A DNA stretch of 64,000 nt from positions 8,516,745-8,580,744 of the forward strand of contig NC_052404.1 of the NCBI RefSeq assembly GCF_009389715.1, written 5' to 3'. Origin of the DNA: Phoenix dactylifera (taxonomy: Eukaryota > Streptophyta > Magnoliopsida > Arecales > Arecaceae). Under the pieces are notes generated by a model. The model worked only from the letters and a program-made list of their open reading frames with translations, was not told where the DNA came from and ran no database searches. The position numbers and the translations under genes are program-made. Each line of letters starts with the position of its first letter. Positions within the stretch are counted from its first letter, which is position 1. Shown here piece after piece: positions 33,908 to 45,984 of this stretch.

Positions 33908-36900
33908 TCACAAAACAGAAAATGCTTTGTAGCCCTCCTTCTCAAGCTGTTTTGCCAGTGAAACATCACCAGTCTTTACAATTGAGCCTTCCTCCTGAAC
34001 ATATCCAGGTGAAGAAAAAGGCTTTGTGTTATAGTAATATAACCATAAACTAATGCAGAAAATAACATAGATGCAGCAACTACAATTTACCATCAACTGT
34101 TTGATCAAGACCACACAACTATTAAATGAATTTCAAATGGACCCAATTCACATGCTATGGGGCTTTGTTTGTCAGGACAGTGAATACTGGACTAGGGGGA
34201 AAAGAAGCAAAAGATTTATAGACAGGATAATGTAGGAGGGTACAGGACCTGAACATTGGACTACCCAAGAATACCAGAAGAATGAAAAAAAAAAATGTCT
34301 AGATGCATATGCTATCATTTGCAGATAGCATTTGCAGTTCAGTTTACTTAAGTGGTTGAAGCCCTTGTTTAACTAGTCAACTCTCAAAACATTCTTCAGA
34401 TACTGCAAATAGGAGGCCTAAACACATAGACTAATACTTGCAAGACAATACAACATTTTTCAGAATTTGCAACTCAGGTTAAGACACCACAATAGCCAGG
34501 AAGTCCTGGAACAAATTAGTATATTCTGCATGCCAGGAATAGGATTCAAAGTGGAATATACCATCTTGATGGCAAGTAAACATTTTCTTGATAAACAGCC
34601 TAAAAGTCCCATTCTTTGAAAGGTAGCAGCAGTATAAAAAAAGCACGAACAGGTTACATAAAAAAAAAAAAAACACGCGAAAGTGGTATGACAAATTTGA
34701 CAGAATAATAGTCAGTAAAAAAAATAAGCAATTAACCATTCATGCTATTCTCTGATTCTAAATCTATGTCTCTTACCATGATATGGACATGGCTGGGATT
34801 GATACAATCCAAAAGGCGTAGATAATGTGTGATCATCAAAACTGAATTATAGGGTGTTAAAAGCCCATTAACTGCTTTTGCTACATCTTGAAGTGCATCA
34901 ACATCTAACCCCGAATCAATCTCGTCTAAAATTGCTAAATCTGCCTCAAGAACCTGAAAACACAGGAAGCCAACATGATGCTGAATATATTATAGCATAA
35001 ATGAGGTAAGTATCAAGACTTAAACGATATAATTATAAAAACATAAGCAAAAAAATGATCACAATTTTTGCCAATAGAGTTTTCACTTATAAGAGTATTG
35101 ACTGAAATATGGAGTCTTGTATAGTCTGTAAAGAGAATGTGTATAATATATCCATAAACCATAACCTTGCCCAACTTCTGATTCCCAGATTCCTTCCATT
35201 TTCAGCTCTCCCGAAGTTTGTTTACCATGATGCGTTGAGTCATTTTAAAGAACACTGCCATGGTTGGAAGTAGAAGCAAAATCAGATGCCTCCATTGTGG
35301 GGCACAAAGGTGCCCCCACCAAGTGCCCTTGTCATCTTCCCTACGGTACCCACTTGCAACTCTAGAAAATCAATTAAGAGAAATTACTTCTCATTATGGA
35401 CCAAGATATCCAAGAATATGAATGCAGTGTGGGAGCTTACTCAATCTACTTACTGGATGTGTGAAAAATGATCACCGAGATTTCTAAAAACTACTGGGTT
35501 GGTAAATCTCAGGCTACAATTACACTCTTCTCAGGATTATCATAACTCCACAAGATTGGGAACTTCAGTACAAGCTGATGCAATTCAAATCATCAAGCTA
35601 AAGTAACTTGAAGCTATTGTGACTGTAAAGTAGTTGGAGTTTGGCACGAGTCCATAATATTAGATATGCACAGTGAGTCTTCTTTCCATCTCTTCAAATA
35701 ACAAAAATGTTGAAATTGTACTTAAACTTTATACACCATATTTTTCACCAATGTCTATTTCATAAATCAAAGTTAAATCATCTAGTTTACAATTAGATTA
35801 AGATGGTTATATTCTAATAATTTAAGTGTTTCATAAAATTGGAAAAAAAATCGGTTTATGGAGGAACATTGAAATTGAAGTCATCGTTATGTTGCACATC
35901 AATGATTGGTAGTGGAAACTCTTTGCAAACCAATGAAAGCTATCAGGTCTCTCTATATTCGCTTCCTCCAAAACATGTTATAGTAATATAGTCAAATGAC
36001 ATTTTATTTCCTTCTCATCAAAAAGGGTGTAATTTATTTCCTCGTAACAGCTTTAGCCTATTTATCAAGTTACATATTTGATTATCATAATTTTACCATA
36101 AGGAGCATATCAAATGGTATTTATGAAAGAAATATTCAAGAAATTATTAAAGTGGAATCAGCCAAATTGTGTTACTAAGTTATATAATGATGAACAAGTC
36201 TTCTATGATCATATGAGAACAGATAAAGGTATTTGCTGAGAAAAGATGCAAAAAATATTATGAGATCTAAGAAAAAGGGGAAAGTGAGATTTTGAAGTTA
36301 AAGTGAACCTGATTTATACTAAAACAATTCCTCAGAATGTAATCGTGCACATTGTAAGAAAAAGATGCCCCCATCATGAAAAATCATCAGAAGTCAAAGA
36401 CAAAAATTGGTATGATTTTTTTGTGGGTTAAATAACTCAGTTTTGTTGCTTAATGCAAAGATCAGATTCCATACCGCAAGTTGCAAAATTTCATTGCGTT
36501 TCTTTTCACCACCGCTAAACCCTTCATTCACATTTCTGTCCAGAAACCTTAGATCCATATTAACAGCAGCAGCCTTGGGAGACACATAACTATAGAACTG
36601 TAAAAATGCGACAACTAGAAATTAAAACATCCACATTCAAAAAAAGAAGAAGAAGCAAACAAAAGACAATAACAATATAAAATTCATAGATACAAATTCT
36701 TCCCTTCACTTATATAGCTAAGGAAGCAGAAAATGGAAGGATACATGGAAGTTTTACACATAGTCAAGCATTAGCTAGCAATCTTCTATTATACAGGACA
36801 ATGACAGGTAGGAATCACTGATGCACAGCATCTTCATTGATAACATCAGAATTATGACGGTCATAATAATGTTTAGTATCAAAGAACCAGTATCTTCAGC

Positions 36901-39622
36901 TTTCAAGGCAAATAACACACTAATTCCTTTTCTATATGTATTAATATTTTTGCCAGTCATTCTCAAACTTGTAAAGCATGACTGAATCCAGGTAAAGCAA
37001 ACACTTACCTTGACGCGCCTAGTAAAAAGATGGTATGCAAATACTTTGAGCAGAAAATTTAAAAAGAAAAAGAAAAAGAAAATCTGCTCAACAGGCACGG
37101 TAACTTTAGCTGGCTCTCTAAATTCAAAATAATGTTTACTCACCATCTCAGATAATTCTTACTTTATGGTTAAACAGAGATCAGAAGCCAGCCCATGCAG
37201 AGCATGGCATCAAGGAAGAATGCTTTCTTGTCACTACAAAATAAATTTTAGATTGAGATAAATTGTGTAGTAGAGTCATTCATTTCCTGCATTCATTCAA
37301 GCAAAAATAACTATCAACTCTGATAAATACAGAGGCACAATATCCATATAGGACAGTCATGGTATGCCAAAGATGACTCCAAAGCAGTGCTTGTTACAAT
37401 ATTTCAGGTTCATATGTTTCAAAATAAGAAAGAAATATAAATCACTACAATAAGAGCAAGATAGTCATAGCTACTGGAACCAAACAATAATGCAAAAGAA
37501 TCCAAACCTCTAGAGGAGGTAGTCCAGGTAGCCCTTGCCTTTTTCTTCGAGCATTATATGCCATGTTCAGAAAGTCAAAGTTGCTTACGCCTGGTATCTC
37601 AACAGGGGTCTGGAAACTCATGAAAAGCCCAGCATGAGACCTTACCTCTGGCTCCATCTCTAGCAAGTTCTCGCCTTTAAAGATAACACTTCCTCCAATT
37701 ACCTCATAATCCGGATGACCAACGAGAACCTGTATACATAAGACCATCCTCAAAAATCTGTAAAGCAATAAAAATAAAAAACTTGAAGTCAAGAAGAAAC
37801 GAGATCATGTCAATAAGTCCAATTGTCTCATCAAACAAGACTACTCTTTAAGTGCTCAAAGATCATTTCTAATGTGATGCATCTGAGCCATACTTTAAGG
37901 TTTGGAGTGAGACTATTTGATTTGGTTAACTAGCCTTTTTAACATGACCTTGAGAATAGAGAAAAACATCAGATGATTAGATAAGTATCACAGTATTAGC
38001 ATTATGAAGATGTCCCTGACCCACAATATTACATCAATTATTATGAAATTAAATTAGAGTAGCTATGCTATAGAGATATGAGAGAGAATGACGGAACAAA
38101 GATCAAGATTAGGGAAACACACAGCAAGGAGGGGGGAGGGAGGGGGCGAGAGAGAGAGAGAGAGAGAGAGGGAAGAGCATAGTTTGATGTGTGATAAAAC
38201 AAGGATGAATAAGGTTAGGAATATGTTAAGTGCAGGAGTTGCACAAGTTATAGCTAATAGATGGAAACCAACTATATAAGAAAGAGCACACGCATCAAGA
38301 ATCTAATGAGCCTTGTCAAGAACCACATATGTATCAACAGAAGGAAACCCAAGATGACAGGGTGGATGGTGTAATCTTAATACAAAGGAAGGATGATGAG
38401 GAATTCATAAAGCCAATGCCATATAGTTTGCCTAAGATTTGATGAATAGATTTTGAAGCTATGCAGAAACATAGTTGCAGACTAGACAAGCAGATTCGCT
38501 TCTGGTTGTACAAAATAGCTGAAAATGCCAAATGTACATTAGTAGGATCACAAGCAACGATTTATAGGAGAGGAATTCTTACTAAGTTATGACAAGAATT
38601 TACATTAGGTTCATTATTTTAATATCTTTAGCTGATTGGCTCTCCTCCAAGAGTTCTGCATTAGGTGCACCTCATTGTCTTGGTGTGAAAACTCAGTGTT
38701 AACATCAACTTTAGTAACTACACTAAAGATGGCAGCAATAATTTATTCAGGTGTCCAGCAACAAATTTAAGTTCAAACCATGTAGTAACTGTGTTACTAT
38801 AGGTTCATCCTAACCATCAATGTTCGCTTTGTAAATGCTAACTTAAGCCCGATATTAGTAAAAATAAACATACCAGCATCATGGAGCCTCATGCACTATT
38901 CAGCGCAGCCCAATAATACATGGTGGAAGCCTATGCTATTCCATTTTTCCTCTTCTCTTTCTAATTCGCTCTACATGCATAATTACTAATTAGAATGACA
39001 AAATTCCAGTTTTGATTAGTAATCCGTTCTTATATAATCCAAATATATCAACTTCAGCCATTGTATTAACACCACTGGTTGTCTCGACATTCATCAAGGT
39101 TGAGCGAAATTAAAATTATAAGAAAAAAAAAGAATATAAAAGAATCACCTTTGCGAATGTGCTCTTCCCGGACCCATTCTTCCCCATAATCGCGTGAACC
39201 TATTCAACCGAAACCAAGGATTAAAAATTTAAAAGTTTGCGGAAGATATATTACTAGAAACGAACTAAGAGAGAAAGGGAGGCACGGGGAGCCACCTCGC
39301 CCTCGTAGATGGTAAGATTGACACCACGAAGGATCTCCTGCCCCGACTCCGCGATCACGGCCCTGAGATCTTTCACCTCCAGCAAAACCCTAGGCGGACC
39401 GCTACGGGGAGCGTCGGGGCCGGCGGCGGGGGAGTCGACGGCGACCGTGGCCTTCGGCCGGAGAGACGGGCGGGCGCGGAGGGAACGGGCTCGCATCCGT
39501 TGGGGAGAAGGGATCGTAATTAGGGAGGATCCCGTCGGCGAGGTTCGGAGACGGGGGGAAAGGGAGGGCGGCGAAGAGGTGGAGGTAGAGAAGGGGAGAG
39601 AAGAGCACAAGGCGAGAGCCAT
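33908..39622 (-). CDS. SUFC: Plastid SufC ATPase (ABC transporter I family member 6), 6 exons, 328 aa
   Basis: Soluble ABC ATPase of the SUF iron-sulfur cluster assembly complex (with SufB and SufD) in the plastid stroma. Minus-strand exons: 39296-39622, 39149-39199, 37508-37729, 36475-36597, 34777-34953, 33908-33994, all phase 0 with GT/AG borders. Residues 1 to about 55 form a Ser/Arg/Pro-rich transit peptide (MALALCSSLPFST). Walker A GKNGSGKST is at 115-123, carried by the 51-bp exon 2. The ABC signature FSGGEKKR is at 227-234, Walker B LAILDEIDSGLD at about 247-258, and the H-loop His284 in ITHY. The length matches plant SufC. No membrane spans, as expected. All catalytic motifs are intact. 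Exons 2 and 4-6 are broken into short pieces by introns and are easily missed by single-ORF searches. Confidence 0.97.
38141..38170. repeat. (GA)n microsatellite in SufC intron 2
   Basis: GAGAGAGAGAG run inside the 1.4-kb second intron of the SufC gene, next to a G-rich stretch. Confidence 0.85.
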
Positions 39623-39739
39623 GAGGACGAAGAGAGATTCCGCAGCTGCCGAGGGAGCGCCCGGTCCGCCAGGAGGTTGGACTTTTGATGGTGGTCGGAT
39701 GAGAGCGAGGGAATTTTGGGCACGATAAAAAGCGACCGG

Positions 39740-40385
39740 GTGCCAAAATGATTTTTTTTATGTTATTATGGGAGACGGAGGAGGGTAAAAATCATTTGAT
39801 TTTTTTTTTTCAGGCAAAAAATTATTAAATTAATTGATCCACAATGGAGAATAAAATAATTTATCCTCAAATGAAAAAGACAATGTGTAAATTTATCCAT
39901 TTATTCTAATTAATTTATTTCATTTCTAAACCTATTTTCTCTTTGATCCTTGTTTTTATAAGTTAGGATAATAAATGGATTATATCAATCTGTGATCTGA
40001 TCCAATCCCAAATGGATTAGACTTGATTGATCTATTTTCGAAAGACTCGCGGATTGAGTTAGGGTCGAAATTGAACCATATTTAAAATTAAGTTAGATTC
40101 TAGTTTTATATTTTCCGACTTAGCTCAACTCAACATCGATCCAACCTTACCCAAAATCAAGCTACACACCCTTACCCTAAATATCTTTTTCAATTCAATG
40201 AAGCCTTGTTTAAATTAATCTTTTTGGTTATCTCAATAACCTCATCCCCTCACCTACTTTTACTTAATTATATTAAATATTCATTATTTGTTTTGATATA
40301 TTCTTATTTATAATATTCTTAAGTATATCAATTTCTTAAATTAATTTTTTTAAAAAATATTTTATGTAAAGATAATAATTTTTAA

Positions 40386-40425
<40 letters not shown>

Positions 40426-40520
40426 TGTGAGAATATAATATCGATAGTAAATTTACAAGGATGTGCCCGTAATCTTCAATATTTATCAAGATATATAAAT
40501 AAAAAATTCTTTATACATAC

Positions 40521-40551
<31 letters not shown>

Positions 40552-41119
40552 CATATATACATACATACACACATGTGTATAAATATTTTAACTGTATCGA
40601 ACCTATTAGAATTTAGAGAAAGCATGATTTAGATAAAGTTACAAAATTAAAGTAGAACTAGCCTTAGCCACACACACACATGGGGCACACTCTATGCGCA
40701 TCCACACACACAAAAAAAAAGAGAACCATAACCAAACTCCCCATCAACAACAAATTTTCTGACAGAAGTAGCTCGCTGGAAGGCTATATATACGAGTAGA
40801 CTTGGAACTATTAATTGATATGAAATTGTAGGAGATGTCTGTTTTGTGTATTCTATTATGATGTGACTTGAGAGCCTTGATATAATACATAAAAATTGAT
40901 ACAATACATGGTTCAAATTAGTAATATTAGTCAAATAAATTTCTTGAACCAATCATAACATGTATAAGAAGAAATTTGCATGAAGTTGAGGACAAAAGGT
41001 ATGTTCAAAATTTATTGCATGAGTTTCTTGCATTGACTAGAACTAGAATTGTTATTATGTAATATTTTTGGTGCTACGAGAGTGACACTTTATTAGCTGA
41101 AACAATATATATGAGCATA
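39740..41119. other. Intergenic AT-rich DNA with TA and ACAT microsatellites
   Basis: Upstream of SufC. (TA)n at about 40388-40420 and (CATA)n/(TA)n at about 40517-40570. Positions 39960-40170 resemble a decayed repeat rich in GATTGATC / GGATTGA words. No gene seen. Confidence 0.5.
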
Positions 41120-41290
41120 TTTTTGATTGTAGGTCATTTCAAAGCTAATTGTCAAACAAGAGAAGATTGTCATACCACCAAAAATTCTAATCATAAACTA
41201 AAGGCCAATCATGCCTATAAGCTTACCTAGAAAGAAGAAAATATTTATAATAATTCTCCATGGTTGGTGGATAATGGATTGGTCCCCTTT
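41120..41290 (+). pseudogene. Decayed copia gag/protease fragment
   Basis: A frame through 41132 reads GHFKANCQTREDC, the second half of a CCHC zinc knuckle, and after one stop reaches PWLVDNGL. This matches the usual PWLVDSGAT start of copia protease at the expected distance. The first Cys pair of the knuckle and all downstream domains are lost or unreadable. It is unrelated in detail to the intact element at 13287. Confidence 0.5.
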
Positions 41291-42072
41291 GTTCCATCTT
41301 CCATGATCAATTATGTCTGCTCAATTGAAAACCAAACAATGGGCTTGATTTGATCAGCGTCACCTCCAGTCAATGCTCTTAAATGAATAAGAGATACAGT
41401 TATGGGATATGGTCCCAAATTGGACTAGGTCAATCCGCAAAGGATTCTCTATTAGCAACAAAAGATATATACATACGTTGCGAAAGAATTTTTCTTTTTT
41501 TTTTCAGCTTTTATATATGAAATAGTCTCATGTGCAAGTTTTAACATGGATAAAGTGCATGATAGGACGATGGATACAAAATTTGTTACTTGCTTTCCTT
41601 GCCTTCAGAGACTGACAAGTATAGATAGGTTAATATTTTGTATATTGAGAAGAAAACCAAAGTCCCCTTTCTATTTGCTCCAAGTTAATATTTTATCAAT
41701 GATTCATCAATTAGCAAGCAAACCTAATGATATAAGAGTGTGGTTATGGTTTATAACTAGTGATGGTGATAATGCTACAATGCTCTTATACAAACCAAAA
41801 ATAATTTTATTGATTTTAGATATAATACATAAACATATTATGTGTTTACTTTTATAAATATAATTTAGATAAATGAAAGATGGTAGCATCCCAATTATAT
41901 TTCTCAACAAAGGAAAAAAAAGAAATATCTATTTATCAATTACTCCAAGCCATTATAATGGTTGTTAACTGATATCGGTCTTTCCAATTATGATAGAATA
42001 AAGTATAATTTTTATACTAATATATCCATAAATATATATAGATAAAATAACATCATAATTTAAGTTTATCCT

Positions 42073-42372
42073 ATGGTATTATTGTATTCTCTTTCATACT
42101 TAACCTTCTATGGATGGCCAATTGATTCATTTGACCTATGTTGGCCCGCGGGGCGTTGCGGTCCCAAACCCCACACCAAGTTTCTGCTGAGGAGGATGAA
42201 GAAGATGATTGCGGAACCATCTTTTGGGCGGATAGTGTATTTGGCCTGCGTCTTAGTCTTGACCGAGGTTGGCCTCCGCCAGTCCTTCTGGAATTTGGCT
42301 GGGCAGGTTGGGGGTCTCATCAACCTCGCCGTCTATGTAGGAGCATGGGGCAAATGTGGAGCCATCTTGTAA
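42073..42372 (+). other. GC-rich patch with unrecognised overlapping ORFs
   Basis: Positions 42135-42370 are markedly GC-richer than the AT-rich surroundings. They stay open in two plus frames (42073-42372, 99 codons; 42138-42413, 91 codons) and one minus frame. The first frame ends in a hydrophobic stretch (VYLACVLVLTEVGL ... GLINLAVYVGAWG). No family is recognised. It could be a captured or retrocopied gene fragment, or a chance open patch due to GC content. Confidence 0.3.
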
Positions 42373-43289
42373 TAAATGCATGTACCTATAACTACAAGGC
42401 AATTCAGATTTAATGATGACCCTACTCTATACAATATTTGAGGTTGATGAGGTCCCTGCAAATTTTTTAATTATTATTTGCACTGCATGCACCCACTTAA
42501 CCATTAACTAGAAACCTTAGCAAGCGATACTAGTTGGTGAAATACTTATTGATGGGGCCATATTGTGGGGACCTTTTTTTAATGCTAGCCTTTAATTATA
42601 CACATGGGTGTCTGCAAGATTTAAATACAGATTGAGGCCACAACCAAAGCAGGAATGAAACTATCACAAAGAAAATTGGACCATGCAGTGTGCACCATAA
42701 ATCAAGTGAGGCATCTTGAGACTAGAGTGTAATGGATAGAGTGATTCTTGCACTACACATAGAACTCATAAAATATTGATGCTAAATTACTTCTGCTGCA
42801 CCTATTTTTTACAACTTGTACAATGTTAATTATAGGCACAATGTAATGTCAAGAAAAGTGCTTTGGTAGTCTAGGATAAAAGGTTGCACCTCAGCTTTAC
42901 AACTCTTTATATCTTAGTAGTTTTGGAAACTATCAAAATAATTTTCTACACATTATTTTTCTAAATTTAAGTGCTAACTTTTATTTTTTAATTTTACTGA
43001 TATAATTTATTTCATAGTTTATTCTTATAAGGATATCAACCTTACAAAATTGAGAAAAGAGTTTATTATATTCAAGTCTGCAATGTCTTATTAGTAATTG
43101 TAAATGTTTCGAGCCATGACATTATACAAAGATTGCCGTATACTAGTCTATACCTAAAGATTTAAAGTTAAGTATACTCAAAAAAAAGAGTATCATATCT
43201 AACAGGAATTTAACTAAATATTATACAACTTCTCCGCCGTAGTAAGAAATCATTCCTTCAATTCAAATCTCCATATTAGTTCTAAATTA
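42373..43289. other. Intergenic DNA, nothing recognised
   Basis: AT-rich sequence without conserved frames, clear terminal repeats or RNA genes. Confidence 0.5.
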
Positions 43290-43515
43290 TTATTTTTTTT
43301 GCATAAATACCTTCCTAAATATCGAATTTTGCATGAATATTCTTCCGAAAGTAATATTTGCATGTACACCCTCATAAAACACTTATTTTGCTATTCTACC
43401 TTTTTTATCCTCGTTTTTGCATATGTACTTACGCCATCTAACACCATTTAAAAAATTAATGATTCAAATTAAAAAAACTAAAATATTCTTAATGTGTAGA
43501 AGTGCAAAAAAAATA
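43290..43515 (-). repeat. Dispersed repeat, copy B (partner at 2730-2965)
   Basis: The reverse complement aligns in order with copy A over about 200 bp, with frequent substitutions and a short extra segment in this copy around 43390-43430. It lies some 300 bp upstream of the T-rich run at 43687-43705. Confidence 0.55.
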
Positions 43516-43979
43516 AAAAAGTAATATCAAAATTTTATTTTATTTTTAATTAAAATAAATATGATTTTTATTAACGATGTTAGGAGAACCATTATATTAG
43601 AAGTATTTGTATAAAAATAGTATTTTATGAGAATATAAAAATAAATATAAATTTTAATAGAAATAATATAATGAAACAATGTGGGTTTTTTTTTTTTTTT
43701 TTTTTGGTTGAGACAACAATTTGGTTATTTAATTATTGTTACATTCCATCAGGCCAAGGACTGACATTATATTATCGAATCCTAAAATTTTTGTGCAGTC
43801 GAAGACTGGAATTAACAGCCGCTATTTGTGTTTCCCTGGAACCGATCATGGGTTCCACGCTTCCTCTTAACACGCGCGATTCGCGTGACATGAGTAAGGG
43901 GCATATTAGTAATTCCGTACAATGCTTTAGCCTATTAATTCTTCAAAACGGCCTATTTCCGCGTCCTCCAAACTTCGTC

Positions 43980-45688
43980 GGCATCGAAGCCAAAAGCGCG
44001 AGCGCTCTCTCTCTCTCTCTTCCCCCCTCCTCTCTCTCCCTCCCCGTCTTGAATCCTATAAGGGCCTTAAAACTGGCGCCATTCAGATAGTGTAACCCCG
44101 ATTCCGGCTCAATTGGAGGTCTCGGCGCTCTAAGAGCCTCGAGATTTGGCGGGTGGAGCTCTGGGTGCAAGCTCGGGCCGCCGGGGGCGCTCCAGCGGCG
44201 CGTTCTTGGAGGGATGCCTGGGTTCCGGTGAGAAATTTCTAGGTATTTTCTGTTAATTCCTTGAGTTCAGCTAAAATAGTAGGTCTTGAGCTTCAACATT
44301 TGGATTGTTACTGGAATGCCCTGAGGTTTTGCGGGGATTTCTTCGGTTTTCGAACTGGAGGCTACGGTTTTAGCTATAAGGGAGGTTTTGGAGCCTGCAA
44401 TGTTGGAATTTTGAGAATTTTTATTCGAATTTAGATGAAAATCTTGTCTTATCGTCTCGGTTTGGTGAAAGTTCCAGTCTTTTCCTGCTGTTCTTTGAAT
44501 TCTTGCGGCGTTTGTGACGGGTTCTTAGGGGTAACCAAGTGCTTCTTTGTTGCCTAGATCGTAAAAGCTTGATCTTAAGCTCTTTTTCAAAGTAATCACG
44601 AGCCACTTTTATTCACTATTTGAACAGAATGTTCTAGGTTCAAAATTTTCTTTACTTTTAAATATAGGGTTTTGATTTCAAGTTGTTTAGCTCTTGTTCC
44701 GGCCATGGTTTGTTCCTTGGAGTCCAAATGCTGGCCTTATCAGTTTTTACCTTCATCGCAGTGTAGATATTAATGTACTTGATTATTTCCAGTGTTTCGA
44801 GGTCCCAACTGTTTTGCTTCTTTCTTTGATTGCAACCTCTCCGTTCCTAATTGTTTAAGTAGAATTCTTTGAAAACTGAAGATTTAGCTGAACTTTGGGT
44901 GCTCTAATGGCTATTCTTTCCAGAAATGGAGTCTTCTTTTTTTGAGTCCGGTGAGATTTGGGTTTATAGCTGAAGGATTCATTTTAGTAAGGCTAAATAA
45001 TTTTTCCCTTTGTTGTTTTCGAGTTCTCTGAATATCTTGTTATTAATTACTATATCCGCTTAGTGGGTGCGTCTAATGCCGTACCAAGGTGGCGCATTTG
45101 ATAGCCCTACTTTTTATTATAATTTCCTTTTTGCGGAGTAAAATGTTGATGCTTTTCCTTTGTCATAGCTCCTTTTCATTTCTTTTACTTGATTTAAGTG
45201 CTGCTCTGTATTAGCACAAAAAAGTAGGCGAGGTGAGATCCAAGTGTTGGGTAGGAATTGAGCTTCTCTTCTTTGAAAGTTTTGGTGGGCCTTTGGTTTC
45301 CTCTTTGCCTTTTGAGAGGGATGGAAAGCTTCCATTTTCCTGTGTTTTAAGCACCTCTTAATTTGCTAGTAAGTGAAAATAAGATGAGCTTTTGCTTTTG
45401 GACTAATAGCATGCTTTCCAGAAAAGTTTGGTTCTCTTTGAGTGGGCGGTATTCTTTCAAAGTGGTGTCCTTTTCTTCTTGACAATTCTTTGGGACATGT
45501 TTAGACGTAGTGGATTTCGAAAGAGGACTCAACAACTCAACTGAGATTAGCTTGTGGATTTAGGAAATAGTAACAAGAGAATCATGTCTCTTTTTATCAC
45601 CTACCCTTAAGCAAGTGACAGCTGAAAGCCTGTTGCTTTGTTGCTTTTGTCAACTCTCTCTCTCTCTCTCTCTCTGTGACGGCATGCT

Positions 45689-45738
<50 letters not shown>

Positions 45739-45875
45739 GGTGTGTGTTGGTGTGTGTGTTTGGATGCGCAAAACTATTCTTGGAGCATATCTTAAGTTAA
45801 AACACAGTATGATTTGATTGTTCTTTGTTTCTAGTGCTTGGGCCATGTATTTACTCTTGCTTTTTATCACTGCAG
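43980..45875 (+). promoter_or_regulatory. Probable 5' leader exon and leader intron of the receptor-like kinase gene
   Basis: A CT-rich initiator-like region at 44005-44045 is followed by GC-rich leader sequence to 44229 and a donor-like GTGAGAAA at 44230. T-rich intron-like DNA follows to an acceptor TATCACTGCAG at 45865-45875, 110 bp before the start codon. This would be a 1.6-kb leader intron. It contains (CT)n and (GT)n microsatellites. Inferred from composition and splice-like sites only. Confidence 0.45.
45654..45738. repeat. (CT)n and (GT)n microsatellites
   Basis: (CT)n at about 45654-45675, then an almost pure (GT)n of more than 20 units at about 45692-45737. The His/Thr-rich and Val/Cys-rich open frames across it are artefacts. 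Confidence 0.95.
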
Positions 45876-45984
45876 AAGGAGAGGAAGATGCCCAACACTT
45901 GAAATTCCCAGTCATTTTCTTTGGTTTTGTTTCAGAAAGTTAGAATTCCCATTCTTTTTCCTTTTTCCGATTCGGAAAACTGGC

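Noticed and set aside
45607..45915. Thr/His-repeat minus-strand protein
   Set aside because: Translation of the (GT)n microsatellite in the kinase gene leader.
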